Shown: piece after piece, positions 1-9,633 of the stretch
How positions within the stretch are numbered: position 1 is the first letter of the stretch
How the letters are laid out: every line of letters begins with the position of its first letter
Assembly (NCBI GenBank): GCA_001816385.1
Contig: MHBW01000003.1
Coordinates: 12,506-53,893, forward strand
Source of the DNA: Candidatus Blackburnbacteria bacterium RIFCSPHIGHO2_01_FULL_43_15b
GTDB taxonomy: Bacteria; Patescibacteriota; Microgenomatia; UBA8517; UBA10165
Length of the DNA stretch: 41,388 bases
Direction of reading: 5' to 3'
The notes under the pieces: model-generated
Database searches by the model: none
What the model was told of the DNA's origin: nothing
What the model saw: the letters and a program-made list of their open reading frames with translations, nothing else
Position numbers and translations under genes: made by a program

Positions 1-2
1 AC

Positions 3-368
3 GCTGGCAGCACCGTAACCTTCTCTTCAAACGAACGCGGTGTTTTTACAGGAACATTTACCAATATCACTTTACAGCCAGATACTTACGATGTTTATGT
101 AACTGGCCCCGTTCACCCCAGACGTAAGGTGGGGAGTGTCGTTCTTGGCACAAATAATACTTCACTAAATGCCACCAGCATAGAACTTTTCCCCGGCGAC
201 TTAACCAGCGACGGGAAAATTGACCTTTTTGACTTTAATAAATTTGTTGAAGACTTTGGACCAAGGATGCCACAGAGTGGGAGTCCGGCTGATTTCGACC
301 AGAACAGAAAAGTAGATTTATTCGACTACAACTTGTTTGTTCCCAACTTTGGGAAAGTCGGTGAATAG
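3..368 (+). CDS. C-terminal part of a dockerin type I-containing extracellular protein (5' end outside window)
   Basis: Frame 3 is open from the window edge to the stop at 366-368. Two Ca-binding-like repeats: DLTSDGKIDLFDFNKFVEDFG and DFDQNRKVDLFDYNLFVPNFG, typical of dockerin I. Confidence 0.75.
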   Translation, partial: AGSTVTFSSNERGVFTGTFTNITLQPDTYDVYVTGPVHPRRKVGSVVLGTNNTSLNATSIELFPGDLTSDGKIDLFDFNKFVEDFGPRMPQSGSPADFDQNRKVDLFDYNLFVPNFGKVGE

Positions 369-418
369 ATATACTTACTTGTGTTCTAAGACAAAGGCAG
401 GCATACTAAATTACCCTT

Positions 419-991
419 ATGTACCCAACTGCTAATCACAACTGGACAACACCAATCTTGAGCGCAGTGGCAATTCTTTTAGCCACAGTAGTCGTTAGCC
501 CGCTGCAGAAAATTACCACTAGCCCAACACTCCCTCAAAGACAAACTACAATTGCCGCCACAACAATTGCACCCTTGCAGTCTCAGAAAGATGCGGTCTT
601 AACAACAACACCCGCGACATTAACCCTGTCTGTCTCGCAGGAAAAAACAATATTGCTAAACATAGCTTCCCCCAAGAACAAAGTTACAGGCAGTGAAATT
701 CATTTAAAGTTTAACCCAGAAGTCATTTCGATAAAAGAAATATCCGCGGGCGATTTTCTTGCTAACCCACTACGTTTGGCAAAACAAATTGACAACCAGA
801 AAGGGGAAGTTGTTTATACCATAGGAACACTGAAACCTTCCGCAGGAAGTGGCATTTTGGCCAATGTGATAATAAATGCAAAAGGTACCGGTGCAACTCA
901 ACTTTCTCTTGACGGCACTATTGTCACGGCAGAAAATCAAAATGAAAATACAGTAAAGTCGTTGCAAGGCGCAACTATAACAGTTCAATGA
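419..991 (+). CDS. Secreted/anchored protein with cohesin-like domain
   Basis: N-terminal hydrophobic segment; cohesin-like pattern VTGSEIHLKFNPEVISIKEISAGDFL...GEVVYTIGTL...GILANVIINAKGTG. Stop overlaps next start (ATGA). Confidence 0.65.
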   Translation: MYPTANHNWTTPILSAVAILLATVVVSPLQKITTSPTLPQRQTTIAATTIAPLQSQKDAVLTTTPATLTLSVSQEKTILLNIASPKNKVTGSEIHLKFNPEVISIKEISAGDFLANPLRLAKQIDNQKGEVVYTIGTLKPSAGSGILANVIINAKGTGATQLSLDGTIVTAENQNENTVKSLQGATITVQ

Positions 992-1770
992 GCAAAAAAA
1001 ATATCATCATTGGCACAATCATCTTGGTACTTTTGATTGTAGGTCTAGTTGTAGGTATGGTTTTGGTCAAACAACAACAGGATTTAAGAAAAAATGCGGC
1101 ACCCGCAACAACCCTCTCTATTCTTCCTCCTACAAAAACAGCCAACGTGGGTGAAGAGGTCAGCTTAACAGTCCAAATGAACACCGGAACCAATACGGCA
1201 ACTGGTGCTGAACTTCATGTTACATACGATCCACAAAAATTAACGTTGAAAGATTTTACTCCCTTAACAGAGATGCTGCCGGTTGTATTTGTCAGCCCGC
1301 AGATAAACAACACCACAGGAACTGCAAACATAACTTTATCCGCCCAACCGGCAAATCCTCCTCAAGGGCAAGGCGGCCTGGCAACTTTAAAATTTATCGC
1401 CAAAGCTCCCGGTTCTGCAACCGTTAGTTTTACGCCACAAACTCTCGTTACAGGAATTGGGGAAGGCACAAATGTGTTGGCCTCACAAAACTCGGCCTCC
1501 ATAACAGTACTTGCTCCGGCAGCAGCTGCACTTCCAACTGGAACTACTCCAACAACTCCATCTGTTGCCGTAACGCCCACTTCTGCTGCTCCAACAAGTA
1601 ATCCCATCGGCGGCATTGCTACATCTCCAACACCAACCAGCATTTTGTCACCCACCACCAAGGTTGCTTCAGGCTCCGCAACTCCCACCGTTGGTGTCAA
1701 TACACCCATATTATTGAGTGTTTTAGGCGGCCTGGCGCTCCTACTTGTCGGCATCGCGCTTGCTTTGTAA
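988..1770 (+). CDS. Cohesin-like domain protein with Pro/Thr-rich linker and C-terminal TM anchor
   Basis: N-terminal TM; ATGAELHVTYDPQKLTLKDFTPL...GGLATLKFIAKAPGSATVSF; PT-rich linker; C-terminal hydrophobic helix. Confidence 0.7.
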   Translation: MSKKNIIIGTIILVLLIVGLVVGMVLVKQQQDLRKNAAPATTLSILPPTKTANVGEEVSLTVQMNTGTNTATGAELHVTYDPQKLTLKDFTPLTEMLPVVFVSPQINNTTGTANITLSAQPANPPQGQGGLATLKFIAKAPGSATVSFTPQTLVTGIGEGTNVLASQNSASITVLAPAAAALPTGTTPTTPSVAVTPTSAAPTSNPIGGIATSPTPTSILSPTTKVASGSATPTVGVNTPILLSVLGGLALLLVGIALAL

Positions 1771-1809
1771 GTTTCTTCCTCAACTTTTTCCTGTTAGAAT
1801 CTTGTCAAC

Positions 1810-3081
1810 ATGAGAATAGGAATTATAGGCGCCGGGTTTGTAGGCTTATCTTCTGCTTTGGCGTTGACTAAAAAGGGGCACAGAGTCACTGTTTTTGAGA
1901 AAAATATAGTTCCTGGCGGTTTAGCAAAAGGCTTTAGATCTCAGGGCTGGGAATGGACACTCGAGGAACACTATCACCACCTTTTTACATCTGACTGGTC
2001 AATCCAAGACCTCTCCAAAGAGGTCGGTGTCCACATTATTTTTAAAAAAGCCAAAACCTCAACTCTCTACGATGGTAAAATTTACCAGCTAGATTCTGCC
2101 GTCTCATTGTCAACCTTCTCACCCCTTAGTCTTTTTGAAAAAACCAAAACCGCGCTAGTCCTGGCGTATTTAAAACTTACCACACTATGGAAAAATCTAG
2201 AAAATCAAACGAGTGAAAATTTCTTGTCAAAAACCATGGGCAAAAAAGCTTGGGAAGTTTTATGGCAACCTTTATTTACCAAAAAGTTTGGGAAATACGC
2301 CAAAAAAATCCCCGCCGTTTGGTTTTGGGCAAGAATTAAAAAAAGAAGCGCGTTTTTGGGATACCCCGAAGGCGGCTTTCAACATTTGGCCAACAAAATA
2401 GCTTTCATTGGGAAAAGAAACGGTGTCAGGTTTTTATATAAAACAAATATTTCTCAAATCCGGCCAAAAGACGGAAAGTTTTTGCTAACCACAAACAATC
2501 GCCGGCAGGAAGAATTCGACCGGGTAATTTGTACACTTCCCAGTCACCTGTTCTGCCAAATCACCCCGGACTTACCTCCCGCATATGTTAAGTCTGCGAC
2601 CAGTCTTAAAGGTTTGGGAGCTGTTAACCTAATTCTTTCCCTGAATAAACCATTTTTACCCGATAAGACTTATTGGCTAAACGTCAACGAAAAAGATTTT
2701 CCTTTTCTTGCTGTTGTAGAACATACAAATTTAGTTAACAAAAAGCATTACAGAGACAACACGCTTTTGTACGTGGGAAATTATCTGGAGGCAACTCATC
2801 CGTATTTTAAAAAGACTTCTCAAGCACTTTTTAATGAGTTTGCCCCCTACTTTAAAAAAATAAATTCAGAATTTTCAAAGTCATGGGTTAAAAAAATGTG
2901 GGTGTCCAAAACCCCCTTTGCTCAACCAATAATTCCTCTAAATTACTCGTCTAAAATTCCTTCAATACAAACCCCGATTGGGGGTTTGTATCTGGCTAAT
3001 ATCCAACAAGTCTACCCTTGGGACAGAGGAACCAATTACGCTGTCGAGTTAGGCCAAAAAGTGGCACAATTGGTTAAATGA
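1810..3081 (+). CDS. FAD/NAD(P)-dependent oxidoreductase (amine oxidase / protoporphyrinogen oxidase-like)
   Basis: N-terminal Rossmann motif MRIGIIGAGFVGLSSALALTKKGHRVTVFEKN; C-terminal GGLYLANIQQVYPWDRGTNYAVELG. Confidence 0.8.
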   Translation: MRIGIIGAGFVGLSSALALTKKGHRVTVFEKNIVPGGLAKGFRSQGWEWTLEEHYHHLFTSDWSIQDLSKEVGVHIIFKKAKTSTLYDGKIYQLDSAVSLSTFSPLSLFEKTKTALVLAYLKLTTLWKNLENQTSENFLSKTMGKKAWEVLWQPLFTKKFGKYAKKIPAVWFWARIKKRSAFLGYPEGGFQHLANKIAFIGKRNGVRFLYKTNISQIRPKDGKFLLTTNNRRQEEFDRVICTLPSHLFCQITPDLPPAYVKSATSLKGLGAVNLILSLNKPFLPDKTYWLNVNEKDFPFLAVVEHTNLVNKKHYRDNTLLYVGNYLEATHPYFKKTSQALFNEFAPYFKKINSEFSKSWVKKMWVSKTPFAQPIIPLNYSSKIPSIQTPIGGLYLANIQQVYPWDRGTNYAVELGQKVAQLVK

Positions 3082-4700
3082 TTTTTCTTTTTAGGAAACA
3101 CTTCTTTGAGGTGTCGCTGTTAAGTGTGGCTTTGATCTTTAGCGCGTGGTTGATGTGGCACACTTTCTCTTACCAAGACGGGTATTTGTTCATTGCCGCC
3201 AAGGCCTGGAGTGACTTTGCCAGCCACATCCCCCTTATTCGTTCATTTTCGCTTGGTGACAACTGGCCGCCAGAATATCCTCTCTTTCCAGGAGAACCCA
3301 TTCGATACCACTTCCTCTTTTATCTGCTGGTTGGACTTTTGGAAAAGGTTGGGCTTCCACTGGATTGGGCTTTAAATTTTCCCAGCGGCCTTTCGTTTTT
3401 TCTTTTGCTGGCCGCGATCTACCTTTTAGCCAAACATCTTTTCCAAAGTAAAGGCGTGGCCTTGTTGTCTGTTCTTTTTTTTCTTTTTAACGGTTCCCTG
3501 TCGTTTTTAGAATTTTTCAAAAACCACCCTTTGGGCATTCACACTTTGTCTGACATGCTTCAAGTTTCAGACTTTCCGTCTTTTGGTCCATACGACGGTA
3601 AAATAGTTTCGGCCTTCTGGAATTTAAATATTTACACAAACCAACGCCACCTAGCTCTCCCCTTGGCACTGCTTTTACTACTCGTGCTATGGATTTTGAA
3701 AACAGAAAAGAAAGCGTCAATGCTCCAAATAGCGCTTGGTGGAATTTTCTTAGGAGTTTTACCGTTTGCCCATTCGAGTGTTTTTATAATGGCCATTGGA
3801 ATTTTTGGAATGCTCTTTATTCTATTGAAAAAGCAAAAAATGACAATTTTTGGAATCCTGATCGCGGGGGTTTTGCTTTCCATGCCCCGTGTGATTTTTT
3901 TGAAAAACTCTGCAAGTTTTATTCCGAAGCTAGAGTTAGGGTACCTTACTCCACATCCGGTGACTTTGTCGTCTTTCTTAAACTACTGGTTTCTCAATCT
4001 TGGACTAGCGTTTTTACTTATTCCATTTGGTTTTTTCCTAGCGCCCAAGCGAGCAAAAAAAGTTTTTGTTGCTTTCTTGCCTCTTTTTTTAGTCGGCAAC
4101 CTTGTCCAATTCAGTATTGAAATGGCTGGAAATCACAAATTTTTCACAGTGTTTGTTATTGTTGCCAATATGTTTGTAGCTTACAGCGTCTTCAAAATTT
4201 GGCACCAAAAGATCTTTGGGAAAATTTTAGCGATAATTCTATTTTTCTTTTTAACACTTTCCGGCATTATTGACTTCTTTGTGGTGAAAAACGACCACTT
4301 TTACCAAATTGCTGATTACCCAAAAAATCCAGATGTTGCCTGGATAATGCAAAATACCCTCAAGAATACAATTTTCTTAAATTCAAATTACTTATATAAT
4401 CCTGCAAGTCTTGCCGGCCATAAAATTTTCCTCGGCTGGCCATATTTTCCCTGGTCGCTTGGATATGACACTACAAGACGCGATAAAGAGTTGAGAGACA
4501 TGTTGAACACAAACAGTACTGACGAGGCTTGCAAGCTTTTAATGCAAAATCGCATCTCCTATGTAGAGATACAACGCCATGACGTTAACCCAGACTTTAC
4601 AATTAATTATGATCTATTTAACAAAAGTTTCAAACAAACTTACAACAATCCTGAATCCGGGCTATCTTTGTTTACTATTCAGCCCACATGCAACAATTAA
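3078..4700 (+). CDS. Multi-pass membrane protein, probable envelope glycosyltransferase-like
   Basis: 540 aa with many TM segments; overlaps neighbours, consistent with an operon. Confidence 0.6.
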   Translation: MIFLFRKHFFEVSLLSVALIFSAWLMWHTFSYQDGYLFIAAKAWSDFASHIPLIRSFSLGDNWPPEYPLFPGEPIRYHFLFYLLVGLLEKVGLPLDWALNFPSGLSFFLLLAAIYLLAKHLFQSKGVALLSVLFFLFNGSLSFLEFFKNHPLGIHTLSDMLQVSDFPSFGPYDGKIVSAFWNLNIYTNQRHLALPLALLLLLVLWILKTEKKASMLQIALGGIFLGVLPFAHSSVFIMAIGIFGMLFILLKKQKMTIFGILIAGVLLSMPRVIFLKNSASFIPKLELGYLTPHPVTLSSFLNYWFLNLGLAFLLIPFGFFLAPKRAKKVFVAFLPLFLVGNLVQFSIEMAGNHKFFTVFVIVANMFVAYSVFKIWHQKIFGKILAIILFFFLTLSGIIDFFVVKNDHFYQIADYPKNPDVAWIMQNTLKNTIFLNSNYLYNPASLAGHKIFLGWPYFPWSLGYDTTRRDKELRDMLNTNSTDEACKLLMQNRISYVEIQRHDVNPDFTINYDLFNKSFKQTYNNPESGLSLFTIQPTCNN

Positions 4701-6742
4701 CCCATATGATCCCTGACTTTCTTTTTGTTTTTCACTGGTGGGCATTGCTGTTCTTTTTGGGGCTTATTGTAGTTCCTACAACAACTCTTGTCTTTCCAAA
4801 CCTTTTTGACAAAGGATACGCATTTGCCAAAATTTTTGGCATTCTCTTTGTTTCTTATCTTGTTTGGATTTTGGGCAGTTTAAAAATCCTACCGTTTACC
4901 TACATAAATACCTGGTTGATAGTCGTCGCTATCACGTTTCTAAATTTTATACTCCTGAGTTTTCGCTGGAAAACAATCAGCAAAACTATTCGTCAATCCT
5001 GGAAAATATGGCTTTTTGAAGAGCTGCTGTTTTTTCTGACTTCGACAATCTGGTCTTTTATCAGGGGGTTTCAGCCGGATATTCGGGGCTTGGAAAAGTT
5101 TATGGATTTTGGTTTTGTCAACGCAATTTTAAGAAGTGTTTACTTTCCACCCCAAGACATGTGGTTTTCCAACAACCCCATTAATTACTATTATTTTGGC
5201 CATTTGGCAACTGCTGTTTTAACCAGACTTTCCAATATCCCCTCAAGCCTTACATACAACTTAATGATCGCCACACTATTCGCACTTTGCTTTACCGGCG
5301 CATTTTCACTAGGTGGCAATTTATATTCTTTGGGCGTTGGCAAGAAAAAATCTATCCCGCTTTTGCTCATTCTGGGACTTTTAACTGCCATTCTTCTGAC
5401 ATTAAGCAGCAATCTCCATCCTCTTTATTGGCTACTTACCCATGGGTCATTCCAAGGTTACTGGTACCCCGATGCCACTCGTTTTGTTGTTCAACAATTC
5501 GGCGCTATCGATAACACCATCCACGAGTTTCCCATATATAGTTTTGTTGTGGCTGATCTTCACGGACACCTGATCAACCTCCCTTTTGTGCTTACCTTTT
5601 TGGCTTTATCCATCTCAATTGCCCGGCAAGGACCAAGCGTGTTCAAGGCGGCAATTGCCTCCTGGCTTTTGGGGATTTTCTACATTACTAACGCATGGGA
5701 CTTGCCTATTTATTCTTTGGTGTTTCCAGGTGTTATATTTTTCTATTATTTATCCAAAAAAAGCTCTCTACCGCAAACAATAGTCAAAGCGCTTGCGTGG
5801 ACTATCCCCACAGTACTAGGCAGTTTTATTTTCAGTCTGCCCTTCCAGTTAACTTTCAAAAACATCTCCCAGGGAGTCTCCCTAGTTGATTATCATTCGC
5901 CCATCTGGATGTTAGCAGTTTTGTGGGGTTTGCCTGCAATTATGACTTTGTCCTTTGCCGTTTGTTTGCTAAAAAGCTCTAAGTCCAAGGAAAAACCAAG
6001 CTCCACAAATTTATTTGTTGGAGTTTTATTATTGGTCTCATGGCTTCTAATTTTTTTGCCCGAAGTAATTTATATTAAAGATATTTATATCCATGAATAC
6101 CAAAGAGCAAATACCATGTTCAAATTCACCTATCAGTCTTTTGTTATGTTTACGCTGGCAACACCTTACATTCTCTGGCAAATCCTTTCCGCCACCCCAA
6201 GAAAAATCCGGCGTTTTTGGGCTCGACTTTTTTATATCGTTCCGGTTGTAAGTTTGTTGATAATAGCTATTTCATATTCATATTTTGCGGCGAAATCATA
6301 TTACTTGGGCAATACGTATTATGGATTAGACGGCACCAAATGGCTGCAAAAAACGTATCCGGGGGAATTCCATGCAGCCAAGTGGCTAAATAACTTGCCC
6401 GATCAACCTGCCGTTTTGCAAGCAGCAGGCGATAGTTATACAGACTACGATGTTATTTCTTCCTATACGGGTTTGCCGACAGTACAAGGATGGTTGGTGC
6501 ACGAATGGCTTTGGCGCGGATCTTATGATGAGCCAGGCAAAAGAGCAACGGATGTAGAAACTCTTTACACTTCCGCGAATCCCAAAACAACCAGATCACT
6601 GCTTGAGAAATATGCCATTAAATATGTAGTCGTTGGAAATTTGGAAAAACAGAAATACCCAAAGTTAAATGATAAATTTGCCAATTTTGGCACTGTGGTT
6701 TTTTCCTCAAACAACACAAAGATCTACAAAATTAATTTGTAG
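4688..6742 (+). CDS. DUF2298-like (YYY-domain) multi-pass membrane protein
   Basis: Many TM segments and the motif NPINYYYFGHLATAVLTRLSNIPSSLTYNL recalled from DUF2298/YYY proteins. Confidence 0.65.
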   Translation: MQQLTHMIPDFLFVFHWWALLFFLGLIVVPTTTLVFPNLFDKGYAFAKIFGILFVSYLVWILGSLKILPFTYINTWLIVVAITFLNFILLSFRWKTISKTIRQSWKIWLFEELLFFLTSTIWSFIRGFQPDIRGLEKFMDFGFVNAILRSVYFPPQDMWFSNNPINYYYFGHLATAVLTRLSNIPSSLTYNLMIATLFALCFTGAFSLGGNLYSLGVGKKKSIPLLLILGLLTAILLTLSSNLHPLYWLLTHGSFQGYWYPDATRFVVQQFGAIDNTIHEFPIYSFVVADLHGHLINLPFVLTFLALSISIARQGPSVFKAAIASWLLGIFYITNAWDLPIYSLVFPGVIFFYYLSKKSSLPQTIVKALAWTIPTVLGSFIFSLPFQLTFKNISQGVSLVDYHSPIWMLAVLWGLPAIMTLSFAVCLLKSSKSKEKPSSTNLFVGVLLLVSWLLIFLPEVIYIKDIYIHEYQRANTMFKFTYQSFVMFTLATPYILWQILSATPRKIRRFWARLFYIVPVVSLLIIAISYSYFAAKSYYLGNTYYGLDGTKWLQKTYPGEFHAAKWLNNLPDQPAVLQAAGDSYTDYDVISSYTGLPTVQGWLVHEWLWRGSYDEPGKRATDVETLYTSANPKTTRSLLEKYAIKYVVVGNLEKQKYPKLNDKFANFGTVVFSSNNTKIYKINL

Positions 6743-7808
6743 AAATGCTGCATGTAGCCTGAGCCAAAAGGCAACTTACCCAAAGGTGCACCTTATCCCA
6801 ATTACCACCTTCGGGGATAAGCACCCACTCGTCTGAGTACTTTGGTGAGACGGGGGGGTGGAAAAGCAAACTAGGAGCAGACTCGGGAACAGATAAAATT
6901 TCTGATTTGACATTTTGGCGGTTTAAAAAGATAAATAATCTAGCCAGTATACCTAAGTCCTTTTGCGGAATATCAGTTTCTACAACATCCCCCAACATTG
7001 TTAAAAGCTGGTTAATTTTCCAAGGGTTAGCCCAAAGAAATGGAGACTGGAGTTTTTCTTTTACGGCTAAAACAACCTTCTGTTGTCGAACGGCCCTGGC
7101 AAAATCCGTTCCTTCCTCTCCTTGGGCATGTCTTGATCGCACAAATTTCAACGCCTCTGTTCCGTTAAAATGGTGTTTCCCTTGTTCAAAATAAAGAGTT
7201 TCCCAGCGGCATTTGGTTTCTGCGTCTCCATCGCAAAGATCGTTTTCTCTTCCCGAGACCGGATACTTTGGATCTGTAAAAGAGCGATCCACGCCAACAT
7301 CAACGCCGCCAAGAAGATCTATGACCTTAACAAATCCATCAAAAGAAATAACCACTGAATAGTGTACCGGCTGCCCTGTAATTTGCGACATAAAACTATT
7401 CGTTAAATCAATTCCCGACCCTTCGGAATTATTGCCGTAAGAATAGGCGCTGTTGATTTTCCCGTTAATTTCAGGAATCCAAATGTCCCGAGGGATAGAA
7501 AGCATTAAATGGCGAGCGTTTGCGTGGTCATAAGAGACGAGCAGTTGAGTATCAGTCATCCCCGCAGGATCGTTCTTGTGTCCTCCCAAGCCAAGAATTA
7601 AAAAGTTCGTTCTATCGTTGGACGACCTTAAGCTTCCCACCGAGCCATCTAAAAAACCGCGGCCCAGAATAAGTGCTTGAGGAATAAATTGGAAAAGCGG
7701 TGCCAACCAAGCCAAAAAAGCCAACAATATACCTGCCCAAACAATGAGTGCTTTATGCCTTAAGGGGAAAAGATAGAACTTACGGAGCGTGTGATACAAT
7801 CGTACCAT
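6732..7808 (-). CDS. LytR-CpsA-Psr (LCP) family protein
   Basis: TM helix then NFLILGLGG...MTDTQLLVSYDHANARHLMLSIPRDIWIPEINGKINSAY...VDLLGGVDVGVDRSFTD...RSRHAQGEEGTDFARAVRQQKVV. Start taken at ATG 7808. Confidence 0.85.
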   Translation of the reverse strand: MVRLYHTLRKFYLFPLRHKALIVWAGILLAFLAWLAPLFQFIPQALILGRGFLDGSVGSLRSSNDRTNFLILGLGGHKNDPAGMTDTQLLVSYDHANARHLMLSIPRDIWIPEINGKINSAYSYGNNSEGSGIDLTNSFMSQITGQPVHYSVVISFDGFVKVIDLLGGVDVGVDRSFTDPKYPVSGRENDLCDGDAETKCRWETLYFEQGKHHFNGTEALKFVRSRHAQGEEGTDFARAVRQQKVVLAVKEKLQSPFLWANPWKINQLLTMLGDVVETDIPQKDLGILARLFIFLNRQNVKSEILSVPESAPSLLFHPPVSPKYSDEWVLIPEGGNWDKVHLWVSCLLAQATCSISTN

Positions 7809-9633
7809 GGCGCTGGATTCAATTTTAGCCGATCTTAACCCCAATCAGCAAGCAGCAGTCAGCTACTGGGGCAGTCCTTTGCTGGTTTTGGCTGGTGCGG
7901 GCTCTGGTAAAACTAAAGTTTTAACCCATCGCGCAGCCTGGCTTATCCAAGAAAACAAGGTTCACCCTACCGGTTTACTTGCGATTACCTTTACAAATAA
8001 AGCGGCTGGCGAAATGAAAGAGAGAATGACTCATCTTACCGGGACAACTTCTGGGTTCACAGGCACCTTTCATGCATTTTGTGCTCGAATCTTAAGGCAA
8101 TACGGATCCAACATGGGCATCGACCCAGACTTTGTAATTTACGATACAGCCGACCAGCTGGATGCTGTAAAAGACGTAATGTCCAGACTGGGCATAGAAA
8201 AGTCTTTCAAGCCCGGATCATTGCTCTCGGTTATTTCTCAAGCCAAAAACGAGCTGGTCACAGCTTCAGAATTTGCCAAATACGCGCAAGGTGACTGGCA
8301 AAGAAAAGCCGCTTTAGTTTTTTTAGAATACCAAAGACTTCTTAAAGACAATCACGCGCTGGATTTTGATGACCTTTTGACCCATTCAGTTAAACTTTTA
8401 AAAGAAAGTCCGGAAACTTTGCAAAAATTAGGCGTTCGTTTCCAATATATTTTGGTTGATGAGTGGCAAGATACCAACAAAGCCCAATACGAGATTGTCC
8501 GACTGCTTGCTCGAGCCAATGGCAGCCAACTCACTGTTGTTGGCGATGCCGCGCAATCGATTTACTCATGGAGAGGTGCCAATTACAGGAACATCAGTTA
8601 TCTTGAGAAAGACTTTGAAAACCTTAAAATTATCAACCTTGATCAAAACTATCGCTCCACCCAAGTAATTTTGGATGCCGCATATGGTGTTATTAACAAA
8701 AACAAAAACCATCCCATCCTAAAACTCTGGACACAAAATCCAACAGGTGAACGGATTAAACTTTATCAGGCCAGGTCAGAAATGGACGAGGCAGTTTTCG
8801 TTGTTCGGGAGTTAAAATATTTATTGAAAACCGGTTTTGAATATTCCAACATTGCCGTCTTGTATAGAATCAACGCCCAGTCCCGGGCTTTGGAAGAGGC
8901 ACTTTTACACGAAGGCGTCCCCTACACGCTAATTGGCGGCGTCCGCTTTTACGACCGGCGGGAAGTAAAAGATGTTCTTGCTTATTTAAAACTTTTAGCC
9001 AATCCGAACGATTCAATCTCGCGCAAGCGCGCGGAGAGTCTTGGAAAAAGAAGGTTTGCCGCTTATGAAAAACTTCAGGAAAAATTGGTTAAAGATCAAA
9101 GGTCCACGCTTGAATTGCTAGACCAGGTTTTAGAGGCAACCAACTACATGGAGCTTTATGACAAAAATGATCCGGAAGACCAGGCAAGGCTGGAAAACAT
9201 TAAAGAATTAAGGTCTGTGGCGACTGAATTTCCTAATCTGGTTGATTTCTTAGAACAGGTGGCGCTTGTGGAAACCGCCCAGAATTCCAAAGGCAGACTC
9301 CTCACTCCTCACTCATCACTCATCACTAATAACAATGGTGCCGTTACTTTAATGACTGCCCACGCGGCCAAAGGTCTGGAGTTCCCGGTTGTTTTTATTG
9401 TAGGCTTAGAAGAAGGCTTGTTTCCGCATTCTAGAGCATTAACAGATCAGGAAGAGTTAGAAGAAGAACGGCGTTTGGCCTATGTGGGAATAACTAGAGC
9501 CAAAAAACAACTTTATCTAACGTTTGCATCCAAGCGACTTTTGTTTGGCCAATCGGGGACAAGTTACCCTTCGCGGTTTTTGTCTGAAATCCCCGAAAAC
9601 TTAATTGAAAACGCGCAATGGACAAGACAGTAA
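7807..9633 (+). CDS. UvrD/PcrA-type ATP-dependent DNA helicase
   Basis: LNPNQQAAVSYWGSPLLVLAGAGSGKTKVLTHRAAWL; ILVDEWQDTNKAQYEIVRLL; VVGDAAQSIYSWRGA; MTAHAAKGLEFPVVFIVGLEEGLFPHSRA; RRLAYVGITRAKKQLYL. Confidence 0.93.
   Translation: MALDSILADLNPNQQAAVSYWGSPLLVLAGAGSGKTKVLTHRAAWLIQENKVHPTGLLAITFTNKAAGEMKERMTHLTGTTSGFTGTFHAFCARILRQYGSNMGIDPDFVIYDTADQLDAVKDVMSRLGIEKSFKPGSLLSVISQAKNELVTASEFAKYAQGDWQRKAALVFLEYQRLLKDNHALDFDDLLTHSVKLLKESPETLQKLGVRFQYILVDEWQDTNKAQYEIVRLLARANGSQLTVVGDAAQSIYSWRGANYRNISYLEKDFENLKIINLDQNYRSTQVILDAAYGVINKNKNHPILKLWTQNPTGERIKLYQARSEMDEAVFVVRELKYLLKTGFEYSNIAVLYRINAQSRALEEALLHEGVPYTLIGGVRFYDRREVKDVLAYLKLLANPNDSISRKRAESLGKRRFAAYEKLQEKLVKDQRSTLELLDQVLEATNYMELYDKNDPEDQARLENIKELRSVATEFPNLVDFLEQVALVETAQNSKGRLLTPHSSLITNNNGAVTLMTAHAAKGLEFPVVFIVGLEEGLFPHSRALTDQEELEEERRLAYVGITRAKKQLYLTFASKRLLFGQSGTSYPSRFLSEIPENLIENAQWTRQ
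9298..9332 (+). repeat. Tandem heptamer array (5 units of CTCATCA type) inside UvrD CDS
   Basis: CTCCTCA CTCCTCA CTCATCA CTCATCA CTAATAA. Confidence 0.8.

Noticed and set aside
9014-9035. GC-rich mini-palindromes such as CGCGCAAGCGCG in UvrD, also near 11057, 17890 and 25708
   Set aside because: They coincide with plausible conserved codons (e.g. RKR) and vary in sequence; not convincing as a repeat family without genome-wide counts.
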